A stretch of DNA of 64,000 nucleotides. It comes from Croceicoccus bisphenolivorans. GTDB lineage: Bacteria; Pseudomonadota; Alphaproteobacteria; Sphingomonadales; Sphingomonadaceae. The position numbers and the translations under genes were made by a program. Positions within the stretch are counted from its first letter, which is position 1; each line of letters begins with the position of its first letter. The stretch is taken from contig NZ_LRSE01000002.1 in assembly GCF_001634625.1 (NCBI RefSeq), positions 1 through 64,000 on the forward strand. Direction: 5' to 3'. Below the pieces are notes generated by a model. It was not told the origin of the DNA and did not search any database. It was given only the letters and a program-made list of their open reading frames with translations. This document shows, piece by piece, positions 20,083 to 29,985 of this stretch.

Positions 20083-20730
20083 GTGAACATCATCCTCCTC
20101 GGCCCTCCGGGCGCTGGCAAGGGTACTCAGTCGCAGCGCCTTGTCGAAAAGCACGGCATGCGTCAGCTTTCGACCGGCGACATGCTTCGCGCAGCGGTCA
20201 AGGCCCAGACGCCGGTCGGCATCCAGGCCAAGGCCGTGATGGATGCGGGCGAACTGGTTTCCGACACGATCGTCTCTGCATTGATCAGTGACGAGCTGGA
20301 ATCGATGGGTGCCAACGTCGGTGCGATTTTCGATGGCTATCCCCGCACCGAAGCGCAGGCCGTGATGCTGGACGAGATCCTGCAGAACCACGGTCGCACG
20401 CTCGCGCATGTTATCGAGCTGGAAGTGAACGAGGACGCGCTTGTCGAACGCATTACCGGTCGCTTCACGTGCGCCAACTGCGGCAAGGGGTATCACGACA
20501 AGTTCGAGCGCCCGAAGCAGGAAGGCGCGTGCGACAAGTGCGGCGGGACGGAGTTCAAGCGCCGTCCGGACGACAACGAGGAAACCGTGCGCACCCGCAT
20601 GGCCGAATATCGTGCCAAGACCGCGCCGATCCTGCCGTTCTATGAACAGCGCGGCATCGTTTCGCGGGTCGATGGCATGGCCGACATCGACCATGTCACG
20701 AGCGCGATCAACGACATCCTCGACGACTGA
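20083..20730 (+). CDS. adk: Adenylate kinase, zinc-type lid
   Basis: 215 residues starting at GTG. Converts ATP + AMP to 2 ADP. P-loop GPPGAGKGT at 7-15. AMP-binding segments include LSTGDMLR and FDGYPRT. The long LID domain carries four Cys (130, 133, 150, 153; CANC and CDKC) that would bind structural zinc, unlike the E. coli enzyme. It follows secY as in many bacteria. Confidence 0.97.
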   Translation: MNIILLGPPGAGKGTQSQRLVEKHGMRQLSTGDMLRAAVKAQTPVGIQAKAVMDAGELVSDTIVSALISDELESMGANVGAIFDGYPRTEAQAVMLDEILQNHGRTLAHVIELEVNEDALVERITGRFTCANCGKGYHDKFERPKQEGACDKCGGTEFKRRPDDNEETVRTRMAEYRAKTAPILPFYEQRGIVSRVDGMADIDHVTSAINDILDD

Positions 20731-20809
20731 GCGGGTGCGGTCGGCGAAACGCGCTGATTGACCGCGCGGTTCGCTGTGCTAGCCCTTTCCTGAACAGGGA
20801 AAGGGCACC

Positions 20810-21580
20810 ATGCGCAAAATTGCAACCATTCTAGCGACCGGTATCGGTTTGGCGGCAACGTCCGCTCATGCCGAGTTGGTGCCGGTGGGCGATAACGGCT
20901 TCGTCACCCGCCATACCGCTCTGGTTGCCACACCCCCTGAAGGTGTGTGGGCCGTATTGGTCGAGCCGGCCTCTTGGTGGAACGGCGCGCATTCATTTTC
21001 CGGCGATGCCCAGAACCTTACGCTCGATGCACGTGCAGGGGGATGCTTTTGCGAAATGCTGCCCGCCGGAGAGGATCGTCCGGTGCCGGGCAGCGTTCGG
21101 CACATGGAAGTGATCTTTGCAGATCCCGGCACAGCGATGCGGCTTTCCGGAACGCTTGGCCCTTTGCAGAGTGAACCGGTCGGTGCAGTGATGACGATCA
21201 CCCTGAAGGCCGTCGACGGCGGGACCCGCATCCTCTTCGAATACGTGGTGGGCGGGACCATTCGTTTCGATCGTGACAAGATCGGCGCCGCAGTGGACAG
21301 TGTCATTGGCGAGCAACTTTCCCGTCTTGCACAGAAGATCGGCCCGCTGGATACGCCGCCCGCATCGATCGAACTGCCAGCGTCGAGCGTTGCCGAGGAT
21401 CCGATCGACGCAACTGCCACTCCCGCGGACGAAGTTCCCGCGGCAAGCCCGGCAGCTGACGATCGCAATTTCGGCGCCGACTTCCTCGACGATGTGGACC
21501 ACAGTACGGACGAGGCAGAAAAGCGCACGGAGAATGAAGCCCAGGTGGCCGGCCCGCTAGACGAGTTCGATACGCGCTGA
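20810..21580 (+). CDS. Secreted SRPBCC-family protein with acidic tail
   Basis: 256 residues. A clear signal peptide (MRKIATILATGIGLAATSAHA) implies a periplasmic location. Residues ~35-165 fit an SRPBCC/START-like ligand-binding fold: VWAVLVEPASWWNGAHSF at the start and a final long helix after FDRDKIGAAVDSVIGEQL. The remaining ~85 residues are Ala/Asp/Glu-rich and probably disordered. The ligand is unknown. It lies between adk and gdhA, where ribosomal genes would normally follow. Confidence 0.78.
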   Translation: MRKIATILATGIGLAATSAHAELVPVGDNGFVTRHTALVATPPEGVWAVLVEPASWWNGAHSFSGDAQNLTLDARAGGCFCEMLPAGEDRPVPGSVRHMEVIFADPGTAMRLSGTLGPLQSEPVGAVMTITLKAVDGGTRILFEYVVGGTIRFDRDKIGAAVDSVIGEQLSRLAQKIGPLDTPPASIELPASSVAEDPIDATATPADEVPAASPAADDRNFGADFLDDVDHSTDEAEKRTENEAQVAGPLDEFDTR

Positions 21581-21671
21581 CGGCTCCCCTTTCACGCTTT
21601 CGCAAACAGCGTATGGTTCAAGTCGATACGGGGTGACTCGCGCCTCGACACCAACTGGGGGAGTATATCAG

Positions 21672-23027
<1,356 letters not shown>

Positions 23028-23160
23028 GCTGGTACGCGCGCTGCCATACCGTCGGCATCGGCGTGGCGGCGCGCCACAACCAATTTCTGACGATACTTTT
23101 GACCGGTCCGCCGACATGGTTTATGAAGCCGGGGAGGGCGCTGGTTGGCGCTGACCTCTT

Positions 23161-23180
23161 CCGGGCTCTTGCTGGCCCGG
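23161..23180 (+). terminator. Hairpin downstream of gdhA
   Basis: CCGGGC-TCTTGCTG-GCCCGG, followed by CAGCGCTTTCCTCTT. A stable stem but only a weak T-run, so it is a possible, not certain, terminator of gdhA. I see nothing else in the first 130 bases of this 369-base spacer. Confidence 0.35.
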
Positions 23181-23201
23181 CAGCGCTTTCCTCTTGCGCC
23201 G

Positions 23202-23236
23202 TTGACACTGTGCTCGAATCACCGTAAGCGCGCCCT
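23202..23236 (+). promoter_or_regulatory. Candidate promoter of the rpsM-rpsK-rpoA-rplQ operon
   Basis: Perfect -35 TTGACA (23202-23207), 17-base spacer, TAAGCG (23225-23230), GC-only discriminator CGCCC. It gives a ~160-base leader before rpsM, in which CGCCC-GAC-GGGCG-type hairpins are visible near 23322-23336. A GC-rich discriminator is typical of promoters under stringent control. Confidence 0.62.
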
Positions 23237-23396
23237 TCGCTCGTCATAAATCGGGTTGGTCCGGCAGGTTCGCGGCAAGTCGCGTGCCACCCGGGCTTTT
23301 TGCCGTTACGGCATATCCCGATCGCCCGACGGGCGTTCGCAAGCGTTGAGATAGGGGTCTGGTTCAAAGCCACCCCTGTGGAGCATGGAGAATTAA

Positions 23397-23765
23397 GTGG
23401 CTCGTATTGCCGGGGTAAACATCCCCACCAATAAGCGCGTTATCATCGCGCTCACCTATATCCACGGAATCGGTCCGAAGTCCGCCAAGGAAATCGCCGA
23501 CAAGCTGGGCATCGATCACACCCGCCGCGTTCAGGATCTGTCCGACGCAGAGGTACTGCAGATCCGTGAAACGATCGACGCAGACTACCTCGTCGAAGGC
23601 GACCTTCGTCGTGATACCGCGATGAACATCAAGCGCCTCATGGACCTGGCCTGCTATCGCGGCCTGCGTCACCGCAAGGGTCTTCCCGTCCGCGGACAGC
23701 GCACGCACACCAATGCGCGCACCCGCAAGGGCAAGGCGAAGCCCATCGCCGGCAAGAAGAAGTAA
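23397..23765 (+). CDS. rpsM: 30S ribosomal protein S13
   Basis: 122 residues with a GTG start (reads [14 protein letters not shown] after Met). S13 contacts the P-site tRNA and the 50S subunit. [20 protein letters not shown] and the C-terminal [17 protein letters not shown] are typical. It leads the alpha operon. infA and rpmJ, which may precede rpsM elsewhere, are absent here. Confidence 0.97.
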   Translation: MARIAGVNIPTNKRVIIALTYIHGIGPKSAKEIADKLGIDHTRRVQDLSDAEVLQIRETIDADYLVEGDLRRDTAMNIKRLMDLACYRGLRHRKGLPVRGQRTHTNARTRKGKAKPIAGKKK

Positions 23766-23821
23766 GCCGCGCCTTTCCGGCAGCAGGCTGACCCTTCCTT
23801 CAGGATACAGGAACCAAGACA

Positions 23822-24211
23822 ATGGCACGCGAACCCCAGCGCATTCGGCGCCGTGAACGCAAGAACATTTCCAGTGGCGTCGCTCACGTGAACGCCAGCT
23901 TCAACAACACCATGATCACCATCACCGATGCGCAGGGTAATGCGATCAGCTGGTCCAGCGCGGGCATGATGGGCTTCAAGGGCAGCCGCAAGTCGACTCC
24001 CTACGCTGCGCAGGTCGCGGCTGACGATGCGGGCAAGAAGGCAGCCGAACACGGCGTCCGTACGCTCGAGGTCGAGGTGAAGGGGCCGGGTTCGGGTCGT
24101 GAAAGCGCGCTTCGTGCGCTGCAGGCGGTGGGTTTCACCATCACCTCGATCCGCGACGTGACCCCGATCCCGCATAACGGTGTGCGTCCGTCCAAGCGCC
24201 GCCGCGTCTGA
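23822..24211 (+). CDS. rpsK: 30S ribosomal protein S11
   Basis: 129 residues. S11 lies on the 30S platform near the mRNA exit. [20 protein letters not shown] and the C-terminal [15 protein letters not shown] are conserved. rpsD does not follow; in alphaproteobacteria it usually lies elsewhere. Confidence 0.97.
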   Translation: MAREPQRIRRRERKNISSGVAHVNASFNNTMITITDAQGNAISWSSAGMMGFKGSRKSTPYAAQVAADDAGKKAAEHGVRTLEVEVKGPGSGRESALRALQAVGFTITSIRDVTPIPHNGVRPSKRRRV

Positions 24212-24219
24212 TCTGAAAA

Positions 24220-24267
24220 AGGCGAGGGGCGGGCCGAAGGATCCACGGCCCGTCCACCCACTCGCCT
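24220..24267 (+). promoter_or_regulatory. Large hairpin between rpsK and rpoA
   Basis: AGGCGAG (24220-24226) pairs with CTCGCCT (24261-24267); an inner GGGC/GGCCCG region pairs further. It is preceded by AAAAA and followed by GTTTCGG. Terminator-like in shape, but rpoA follows in the same operon, so partial attenuation or RNA processing is more likely. Confidence 0.45.
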
Positions 24268-24348
24268 GTTTCGGATCGATACTGTGGGGAAGGCGTATTC
24301 CCTCCATACGCACCCCGGATAAGAACCGACAAACCCTAGGGGAAGTCC

Positions 24349-25404
24349 ATGTCCGTCAATATCAAGAACTGGCAGGAACTGAAGAAGCCCAACAGCCTCG
24401 AGATCAAGTCGCAGGGCGATGCCAAGCTGCGCGCTACTTTCGTTGCTGAACCGCTCGAGCGCGGTTTTGGCCTGACGCTCGGCAATGCGCTGCGCCGCGT
24501 GCTGCTCTCCAGCTTGCAGGGCGCTGCGATTACGTCGATCAAGATCGACAATGTCCTGCACGAGTTCAGCTCGCTGGCAGGCGTGCGTGAGGACATCACC
24601 GACATCGTCCTCAACATCAAGCAGGTTGCGCTGAAGATGGAAGGCGAGGGCTTTAAGCGCCTGAACCTGTCCGCCACTGGCCCCGCCGAAGTCACGGCCG
24701 GTGATATTCAGGTTTCTGGCGACATCGAGGTCATGAACAAGGACCTTGTGATCTGCCACCTCGACGAAGGTGCGACGCTCAACATGGAGCTGACCGCCGA
24801 CACTGGCAAGGGCTATGCCCCGGCCGTACAGAACCGCACTGCGGATGCGCCAATCGGCCTTATCCCGATCGACTCGCTGTACTCGCCGGTCCGTCAGGTT
24901 TCCTACAAGGTTGAGAATGCCCGCGTCGGCCAGGAACTGGACTACGACAAGCTGTCGCTGACGGTTGAAACCGACGGTACGGTCACGCCGGAAGACGCGG
25001 TTGCCTACGCAGCGCGCATTCTGCAGGATCAACTGGCTCTGTTCGTCCACTTCGAGGAAGGTATTCCGCAGGGCTCACCGCAGGTCGCCGGCGTTGCCGT
25101 TGCTCCGGAAGAGAACGACGCGAACCAGCTCAATCGCTACCTTCTCAAGAAGGTCGATGAGTTGGAACTGTCGGTCCGTTCGGCCAACTGTCTCAAGAAC
25201 GACAACATCATCTACATCGGCGACCTGGTCCAGAAGACCGAGGCCGAGATGCTCCGCACGCCGAACTTCGGCCGCAAGTCGCTCAACGAGATCAAGGAAG
25301 TCTTGTCGTCGATGGGCCTGCGCCTCGGCATGGACATCCCCGGCTGGCCACCGGAAAACATCGAAGAGATGGCCAAGAAGCTCGAACAGGAACTTCTGGG
25401 CTGA
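24349..25404 (+). CDS. rpoA: RNA polymerase alpha subunit
   Basis: 351 residues. The N-terminal domain (about 1-235), with [19 protein letters not shown], dimerises and nucleates core enzyme. A linker leads to the C-terminal domain (about 265-335), with [20 protein letters not shown], which contacts UP-elements and activators. It extends slightly past the E. coli subunit at the C-terminus ([15 protein letters not shown]). Standard alpha-operon position. Confidence 0.98.
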   Translation: MSVNIKNWQELKKPNSLEIKSQGDAKLRATFVAEPLERGFGLTLGNALRRVLLSSLQGAAITSIKIDNVLHEFSSLAGVREDITDIVLNIKQVALKMEGEGFKRLNLSATGPAEVTAGDIQVSGDIEVMNKDLVICHLDEGATLNMELTADTGKGYAPAVQNRTADAPIGLIPIDSLYSPVRQVSYKVENARVGQELDYDKLSLTVETDGTVTPEDAVAYAARILQDQLALFVHFEEGIPQGSPQVAGVAVAPEENDANQLNRYLLKKVDELELSVRSANCLKNDNIIYIGDLVQKTEAEMLRTPNFGRKSLNEIKEVLSSMGLRLGMDIPGWPPENIEEMAKKLEQELLG

Positions 25405-25412
25405 TCGAATTC

Positions 25413-25436
25413 CCGTCCCGGTTAACGCCGGGACGG
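25413..25436 (+). promoter_or_regulatory. Hairpin between rpoA and rplQ
   Basis: CCGTCCCGG-TTAACG-CCGGGACGG, a perfect 9-bp stem just after the rpoA stop, followed by ATTTCG. It could attenuate transcription into rplQ or be a processing site. Confidence 0.4.
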
Positions 25437-25519
25437 ATTTCGGGGTTCATGGCTGACCCCAGACAACAGCCAGGATCGGGCTACCTTACACGGGCCCCCT
25501 ACGAACGAAGGAAAAAACT

Positions 25520-25942
25520 ATGCGTCACAAGATGGGTGGGCGTAAGCTCCAGCGTAAGACCGGCCACCGCAAGGCCCTCCTGCGCAACATGGCAGCCGCC
25601 CTCATCAAGCACGAGCAGATCAAGACCACGACGCCGAAGGCTCGCGAACTGCGTCCCTACGTAGAAAAGCTGATCACGCTCGCCAAGCGCGGTGGTCTCT
25701 CGAACCGTCGTCTCGCCAACTCGAAGTTGCTCGACGATGCGCAGCTGGCCAAGCTGTTCGACGTTCTGGCAGAGCGTTACAAGGACCGTGACGGCGGCTA
25801 CACCCGCATCATCAAGGCCGGCATCCGCGCTTCGGACGCCGCTCCGATTGCGATCATCGAGCTGGTCGACCGTGATGTCGACGCCAAGGGCCAGGATTCC
25901 GGTCCGGTCATGAGCGAAGAAGAAGAACACGAAGAGGCCTGA
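25520..25942 (+). CDS. rplQ: 50S ribosomal protein L17
   Basis: 140 residues. [20 protein letters not shown] and [20 protein letters not shown] are typical. A short acidic C-terminal tail (SEEEEHEEA) is present. Last gene of the ribosomal supercluster. Confidence 0.97.
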   Translation: MRHKMGGRKLQRKTGHRKALLRNMAAALIKHEQIKTTTPKARELRPYVEKLITLAKRGGLSNRRLANSKLLDDAQLAKLFDVLAERYKDRDGGYTRIIKAGIRASDAAPIAIIELVDRDVDAKGQDSGPVMSEEEEHEEA

Positions 25943-25992
25943 TAGGCTTCGTTCGAACTGCGCGCGACCGGTTCGCGCGTGACGAAAAGCAC

Positions 25993-26032
25993 AAGGCGCT
26001 GCCTGCTGTGATGCAGGCGGCGCCTTTCTTTC
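25993..26032 (+). terminator. Intrinsic terminator of the alpha operon
   Basis: A 14-bp stem with one wobble, AAGGCGCTGCCTGC (25993-26006) with GCAGGCGGCGCCTT (26013-26026), loop TGTGAT, followed by TCTTTC. Confidence 0.88.
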
Positions 26033-26169
26033 GACACATCAGCGTTCATAAAATTTGCCATAAAAATGAACAACTGCTGACGCCGGAATTCAGCTTGGTC
26101 TCACGGCCGAATCGCTATCCCTTGTCTTGTCCGGGCTATTCTGTCCGTTCAGAGCAAAGGATCGCACCG

Positions 26170-26751
26170 ATGAACACTCTTACCAAAGCCGTGATTGGCT
26201 CTACTGCGGCCGGCGCGATGGCTCTCGCCTCTGCCACTCCCGCATTTGCGCGCGACCGCCACCACGATGACGGCATCGATGCCGGCGACGTGATTGCCGG
26301 CGCACTCATCATCGGCGGCATTGCCGCCATCGCCAGCGCCGCCAGCAAGGATCGCCGCGGTGACGACTATTATTACGATCGCGATTACCGCGACGGTCGC
26401 TACCGCGATTACGATGGCCGTTACCGTGACTATGATCGCCGTGGCAGCGCTCGCAGCGCTGTTGAACAGTGCGTACGTGCGGCAGAGCGCGATGCCCGTC
26501 GTCGCGGTTTCCGCGATGCGGACGTGACTGACATCCGCGATGTCGACCGCAGGAATGGCGGTTATCGTATCAGGGGCCGCATTGCGGTCGATACCGGTTA
26601 TCGCGGCGGACGCTACGGTCGCGGCTGGGATAACGACTATCGTGGCTGGAACAATCGCATGGGTGGATGGGACAGCGGAAAGTTCACTTGCGACGTCAAA
26701 TATGGCCGTGTCCGCGACATCGACTATTCCGGTATCCGCGGTCTGCGTTGA
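26170..26751 (+). CDS. Secreted Tyr/Arg/Asp-rich protein, paralogue 1
   Basis: 193 residues from ATG 26170 (MNTLTKAVIGSTAAGAMALA). Signal peptide ending near ATPAFA, a short Gly/Ala hydrophobic segment (VIAGALIIGGIAAIASAAS), then a low-complexity run of YDRDYRDG-type repeats (about 67-94). The C-terminal domain carries AVEQCVRAAERDARRRG and GKFTCDVKYGRVRDIDYSG, two Cys that may pair. The next gene has the same plan. Function unknown; a cell-envelope location is inferred. Confidence 0.8.
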   Translation: MNTLTKAVIGSTAAGAMALASATPAFARDRHHDDGIDAGDVIAGALIIGGIAAIASAASKDRRGDDYYYDRDYRDGRYRDYDGRYRDYDRRGSARSAVEQCVRAAERDARRRGFRDADVTDIRDVDRRNGGYRIRGRIAVDTGYRGGRYGRGWDNDYRGWNNRMGGWDSGKFTCDVKYGRVRDIDYSGIRGLR

Positions 26752-26784
26752 CCGTTCACTGATTTGCATCTTGATAACAGGTTT

Positions 26785-26817
26785 GGCCCCGGCGGTTCCC
26801 CCTTCCCGCCGGGGTCA
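26785..26817 (+). terminator. Hairpin between the two paralogues
   Basis: CCCCGGCGG (26787-26795) with CCGCCGGGG (26806-26814), then TCATTC. A strong stem with a poor T-tract; probable terminator or mRNA 3'-end stabiliser. Confidence 0.55.
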
Positions 26818-26911
26818 TTCGCATGTTGGCGGTTCAGCTTTGGGTAACCCGACTCGTCGTATCCAACGCTCATATTGGCGCTTCCTGCGCCGGTTCAGGG
26901 ATCGCAAACCT

Positions 26912-27733
26912 ATGACCATTCGCATCAACAAGCTCGCCGATGCGGCTGCCCTGTTGGCGGCTTCCTCGCTCGCAATTCCGGCGCAGGCCGCTTCCCTTGG
27001 TGTTCCCGGTATCAACCCGGTAGCGAATGCATGGAGCATAGAGGACGAGACGGTGCACGGTTGGGAGCGCCACCGTCGTGGTCATCGCCACTCGGATGGC
27101 GGTGGTATCCTTGCCGGGATCCTGATCCTTGGCGGTGCAGTCGCGGTGGCCAAGGCCATCGACAACTCGAATGAGCGCAAATACCGAGAACGTGACGAAC
27201 GCTATCGGGATTATCGCTATCGCGACCGGCCCGATTACGATGCCGATGCCAATTACCGCGATCGGAACTACCCTCGCGACGATTATGCCCGTCGCGGCAT
27301 AGACGGAGCGATCGAGGATTGCGTCTACGAAGTTGAACGCAGCGAACGCGTCGCGACTGTCGATACCGCAGAACGCGACGGGTCGGGCTGGGAGGTCGAA
27401 GGCGATCTTGCGCGCGGCGGACGGTTCTCCTGCTCCTTCAGTGTGGACGGGCGTATCCGGGATATCGACATCGCGAGCGGTTCCTCTCGCAGTGAACGGT
27501 ATGACGATGATGACCGAGATGATGATGACGATCGCTGGGGTGCTGCGGATTCGCGGGACGAAGATTACTACGCCAGCGCACGTGAGCGTATCGGGGAGGG
27601 TGCTCCCGACCTTCCTGCGCAGGACGCCGGCGTGAAGCCTTCGCCCGAAAGTGCTGACGATACGTGGGAGCGTGGTGCACCCGATGACCGCTATGACACA
27701 GCCAAAGGCCCCGATTACGCGCTGGTACAGTAG
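26912..27733 (+). CDS. Secreted Tyr/Arg/Asp-rich protein, paralogue 2
   Basis: 273 residues from ATG 26912. Signal peptide (MTIRINKLADAAALLAASSL to PAQA), then GGGILAGILILGGAVAVAKA. A low-complexity RERDERYRDYRYRDRPDY stretch precedes a domain with AIEDCVYEVERSER and GRFSCSFSVDGRIRDIDI. This matches the two-Cys domain of the preceding protein, so the pair arose by tandem duplication. An extra ~85-residue Asp/Arg-rich, probably disordered tail (YDDDDRDDDDDRWG) is unique to this copy. Confidence 0.8.
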   Translation: MTIRINKLADAAALLAASSLAIPAQAASLGVPGINPVANAWSIEDETVHGWERHRRGHRHSDGGGILAGILILGGAVAVAKAIDNSNERKYRERDERYRDYRYRDRPDYDADANYRDRNYPRDDYARRGIDGAIEDCVYEVERSERVATVDTAERDGSGWEVEGDLARGGRFSCSFSVDGRIRDIDIASGSSRSERYDDDDRDDDDDRWGAADSRDEDYYASARERIGEGAPDLPAQDAGVKPSPESADDTWERGAPDDRYDTAKGPDYALVQ

Positions 27734-27752
27734 TCGGGGTTGGCACCCGCTC

Positions 27753-28454
27753 TCAAACGGAACTTTCCGGTGCCGTTATCGGAGCATCAGCTTTCAGCTG
27801 TGACTTTTCCCTGCGCCTCAACGTCAAGGAGGTGAGGAGCAAGATCGCCAGCACGGCAAGCAGGCCATAGGCGAGACCCTTTATGTTCCCGACGTTCCCA
27901 CGCAACGTGTGGAGGTTCCGGAACGTTTCGTTCGTGCGCCACCACGGCGTGCGGATCGCTTCGATGTCACCGCTTTCCCGGCCGACGTAGACATTTGTGC
28001 CGTCCCTCAAAACGACTTGCCAGACTGGAACCTTCCGGCCGAAATCGCCAGGCGTGTTCTCTGCCTCGAAGAAGCGGACGGAATCGACCTTGTCGCCTCC
28101 GGCAATTTCCATGGCGACAATCGTGCGCGCGGCCGCAAGGTCTATTTCGGGGACCGGCTCCCCGGATTTCGCAAAATACCGTTCGATCTTGCCATCGGAG
28201 TAAATCGCGCTGGTCACGGCGGAGTTACCCTGCATACGGGTGCGCATCTCTACGGGACGGTCTTCCCCTTCGATCAGCTGCGCGGCAAGCCAGCCGGGGG
28301 GCAGGGCACGGGCGGCGGCATTGAGGCGGTAATGCTCGCCCTTTGTCTCAGCTTCCGGCTTCGCCACCATGACAAGGCCGCTTATCGTCCACAAAAGCAG
28401 CGGTACGGCGATGAGCCAGCCCAGCCAAGTGTGGATGCTTTTAAGTATGCGCAT
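27753..28454 (-). CDS. PepSY-associated transmembrane protein
   Basis: 233 residues. The N-terminal helix MRILKSIHTWLGWLIAVPLL and a second membrane segment near 193-210 (GLAYGLLAVLAILLLTSLTL) enclose a periplasmic domain with two PepSY-like halves. Proteins of this type are often tied to iron or siderophore uptake or to redox membrane complexes, but no partner is adjacent here. It ends 20 bases from the converging paralogue gene. Confidence 0.72.
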   Translation of the reverse strand: MRILKSIHTWLGWLIAVPLLLWTISGLVMVAKPEAETKGEHYRLNAAARALPPGWLAAQLIEGEDRPVEMRTRMQGNSAVTSAIYSDGKIERYFAKSGEPVPEIDLAAARTIVAMEIAGGDKVDSVRFFEAENTPGDFGRKVPVWQVVLRDGTNVYVGRESGDIEAIRTPWWRTNETFRNLHTLRGNVGNIKGLAYGLLAVLAILLLTSLTLRRREKSQLKADAPITAPESSV

Positions 28455-28456
28455 AC

Positions 28457-28503
28457 GAAAAATCCCTCCGCTCGCGCATATTTCGCGCAGGCGAAGGGAT
28501 TTC
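28457..28503 (-). terminator. Terminator of the TCA-cycle operon
   Basis: On the minus strand, AAATCCCTTCGC pairs with the GCGGAGGGATTT side, followed by TTTTCG. It lies just past the lpd stop codon and can also act in the other direction. Confidence 0.75.
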
Positions 28504-28539
28504 TGTCAAATCGAGGTAAACGTCAGGTGTGGATGGCCA

Positions 28540-29943
28540 TCAAATGTGGATCGGCTTGCCCCGAACGGCCATCGCCGCTTCCTTCACCGCTTCCGAATGG
28601 GTCGGGTGCGCGTGGCAGGTATAGGCGATATCTTCGGACGTGGCACCGAACTCCATCGCTTGCGCAACCTGGGCGATCATCGTGCCCGCCAGCGAAGCGA
28701 TGCACCATGCACCGAGCACCCGGTCGGTCTCCGCGTCGGCGATCACCTTGACGAAACCTTCCGGTTCGCGGTTGGTCTTGGCACGGCTGTTGGCCATCAT
28801 CGGGAAGTTGCCGACCTTGACGGTGTGGCCCGCTTCCTTGGCGGCTTCCTCGGTCAGACCCACGCCGGCGATTTCCGGCATCGTATAGACGACGCTGGGG
28901 ATCACGGCATGGTTCACGATGCCGGTTTCGCCCGCGATGTTTTCTGCAACCGCAATGCCTTCATCCTCTGCCTTGTGCGCCAGCATCGGGCCGGGGATCA
29001 CGTCGCCAATGGCCCAGACGCTGTCGACCTTCGTCAGGAAGTCGTGGTCCGTTTCGATCTGGCCGCGCTGGTTGGTGCTGAGGCCGATGGCTTCGAGGTT
29101 GAGGCCGTCGGTGTTGGGCTTGCGGCCGATCGCGACGAGGACGCAGTCGGCTTCGAGAGTTTCGCTGTCGCCGCCTGCGGCAGGCTCAAGCGTCAGCGTT
29201 GCCTTGCCATTCTTGACTGCGGCACCGGTTACCTTGGTCGAAAGCTTGAGCTCCATGCCCTGCTTCTTGAAGATCTTGGCCGCTTCCTTGCGCACCGCAC
29301 CGTCCATGCCGGGCAGCAACTGGTCGAGGAATTCCACGACCGTGACTTCCGCACCGAGGCGGCGCCAGACCGAGCCAAGCTCAAGCCCGATTACGCCGCC
29401 GCCGATGACGACCATCTTTTCCGGCACGCGATCCAACGCCAGTGCGCCGGTGCTGTCCACTATCACGCCGGCTTCATTATCGACCGTGACGCCGGGCAGG
29501 GGTGTGACCGATGAGCCGGTGGCGATGACGATGTTTTTGCCGGTGTGCTGCGCGTCACCCACTGCGACGGTGTGCTTGTCGACGAACGAACCCTTGCCCT
29601 TCAGCCAGGTTACCTTGTTCTTCTTGAACAGGTACTCGATCCCGCCGGTCAGTTCCTTGACCGCAGCCGCCTTCTCGCCCTGTAGTGCGGACAAGTCGAG
29701 TTCGGGAGCAGGGATTTTCACGCCGAACTTGGCCAGCGTACCGTCTTTCGCTTCCTCGAACAGTTCCGAGCCGTGCAGCATGGCCTTCGACGGGATGCAA
29801 CCGACGTTGAGGCAAGTGCCGCCAAGCGTTTCGCGGCTTTCCACGCAGGCCGTCTTCAGCCCCAGCTGTGCGGCGCGGATCGCGGCCACGTAGCCGCCGG
29901 GTCCGGCACCGATGACGATCAGATCGAAGTCGAATTCAGCCAT
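28540..29943 (-). CDS. lpdA: Dihydrolipoyl dehydrogenase (E3)
   Basis: 467 residues. FAD enzyme that reoxidises dihydrolipoamide of 2-oxoacid dehydrogenase complexes with NAD+. FAD-binding GAGPGG (12-17), redox-active disulfide in GGTCLNVGCIPSK (Cys 44 and 49), NAD fold VIGGGVIGLELG, and the C-terminal active-site His-Glu pair in HAHPTHSEAVKEA. As last gene after sucA and sucB it most likely serves the 2-oxoglutarate complex. Confidence 0.97.
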   Translation of the reverse strand: MAEFDFDLIVIGAGPGGYVAAIRAAQLGLKTACVESRETLGGTCLNVGCIPSKAMLHGSELFEEAKDGTLAKFGVKIPAPELDLSALQGEKAAAVKELTGGIEYLFKKNKVTWLKGKGSFVDKHTVAVGDAQHTGKNIVIATGSSVTPLPGVTVDNEAGVIVDSTGALALDRVPEKMVVIGGGVIGLELGSVWRRLGAEVTVVEFLDQLLPGMDGAVRKEAAKIFKKQGMELKLSTKVTGAAVKNGKATLTLEPAAGGDSETLEADCVLVAIGRKPNTDGLNLEAIGLSTNQRGQIETDHDFLTKVDSVWAIGDVIPGPMLAHKAEDEGIAVAENIAGETGIVNHAVIPSVVYTMPEIAGVGLTEEAAKEAGHTVKVGNFPMMANSRAKTNREPEGFVKVIADAETDRVLGAWCIASLAGTMIAQVAQAMEFGATSEDIAYTCHAHPTHSEAVKEAAMAVRGKPIHI

Positions 29944-29985
29944 TATCTTGCTCTCGTTTTCCGTAAACCGTGCGGGTGCGGCCGA

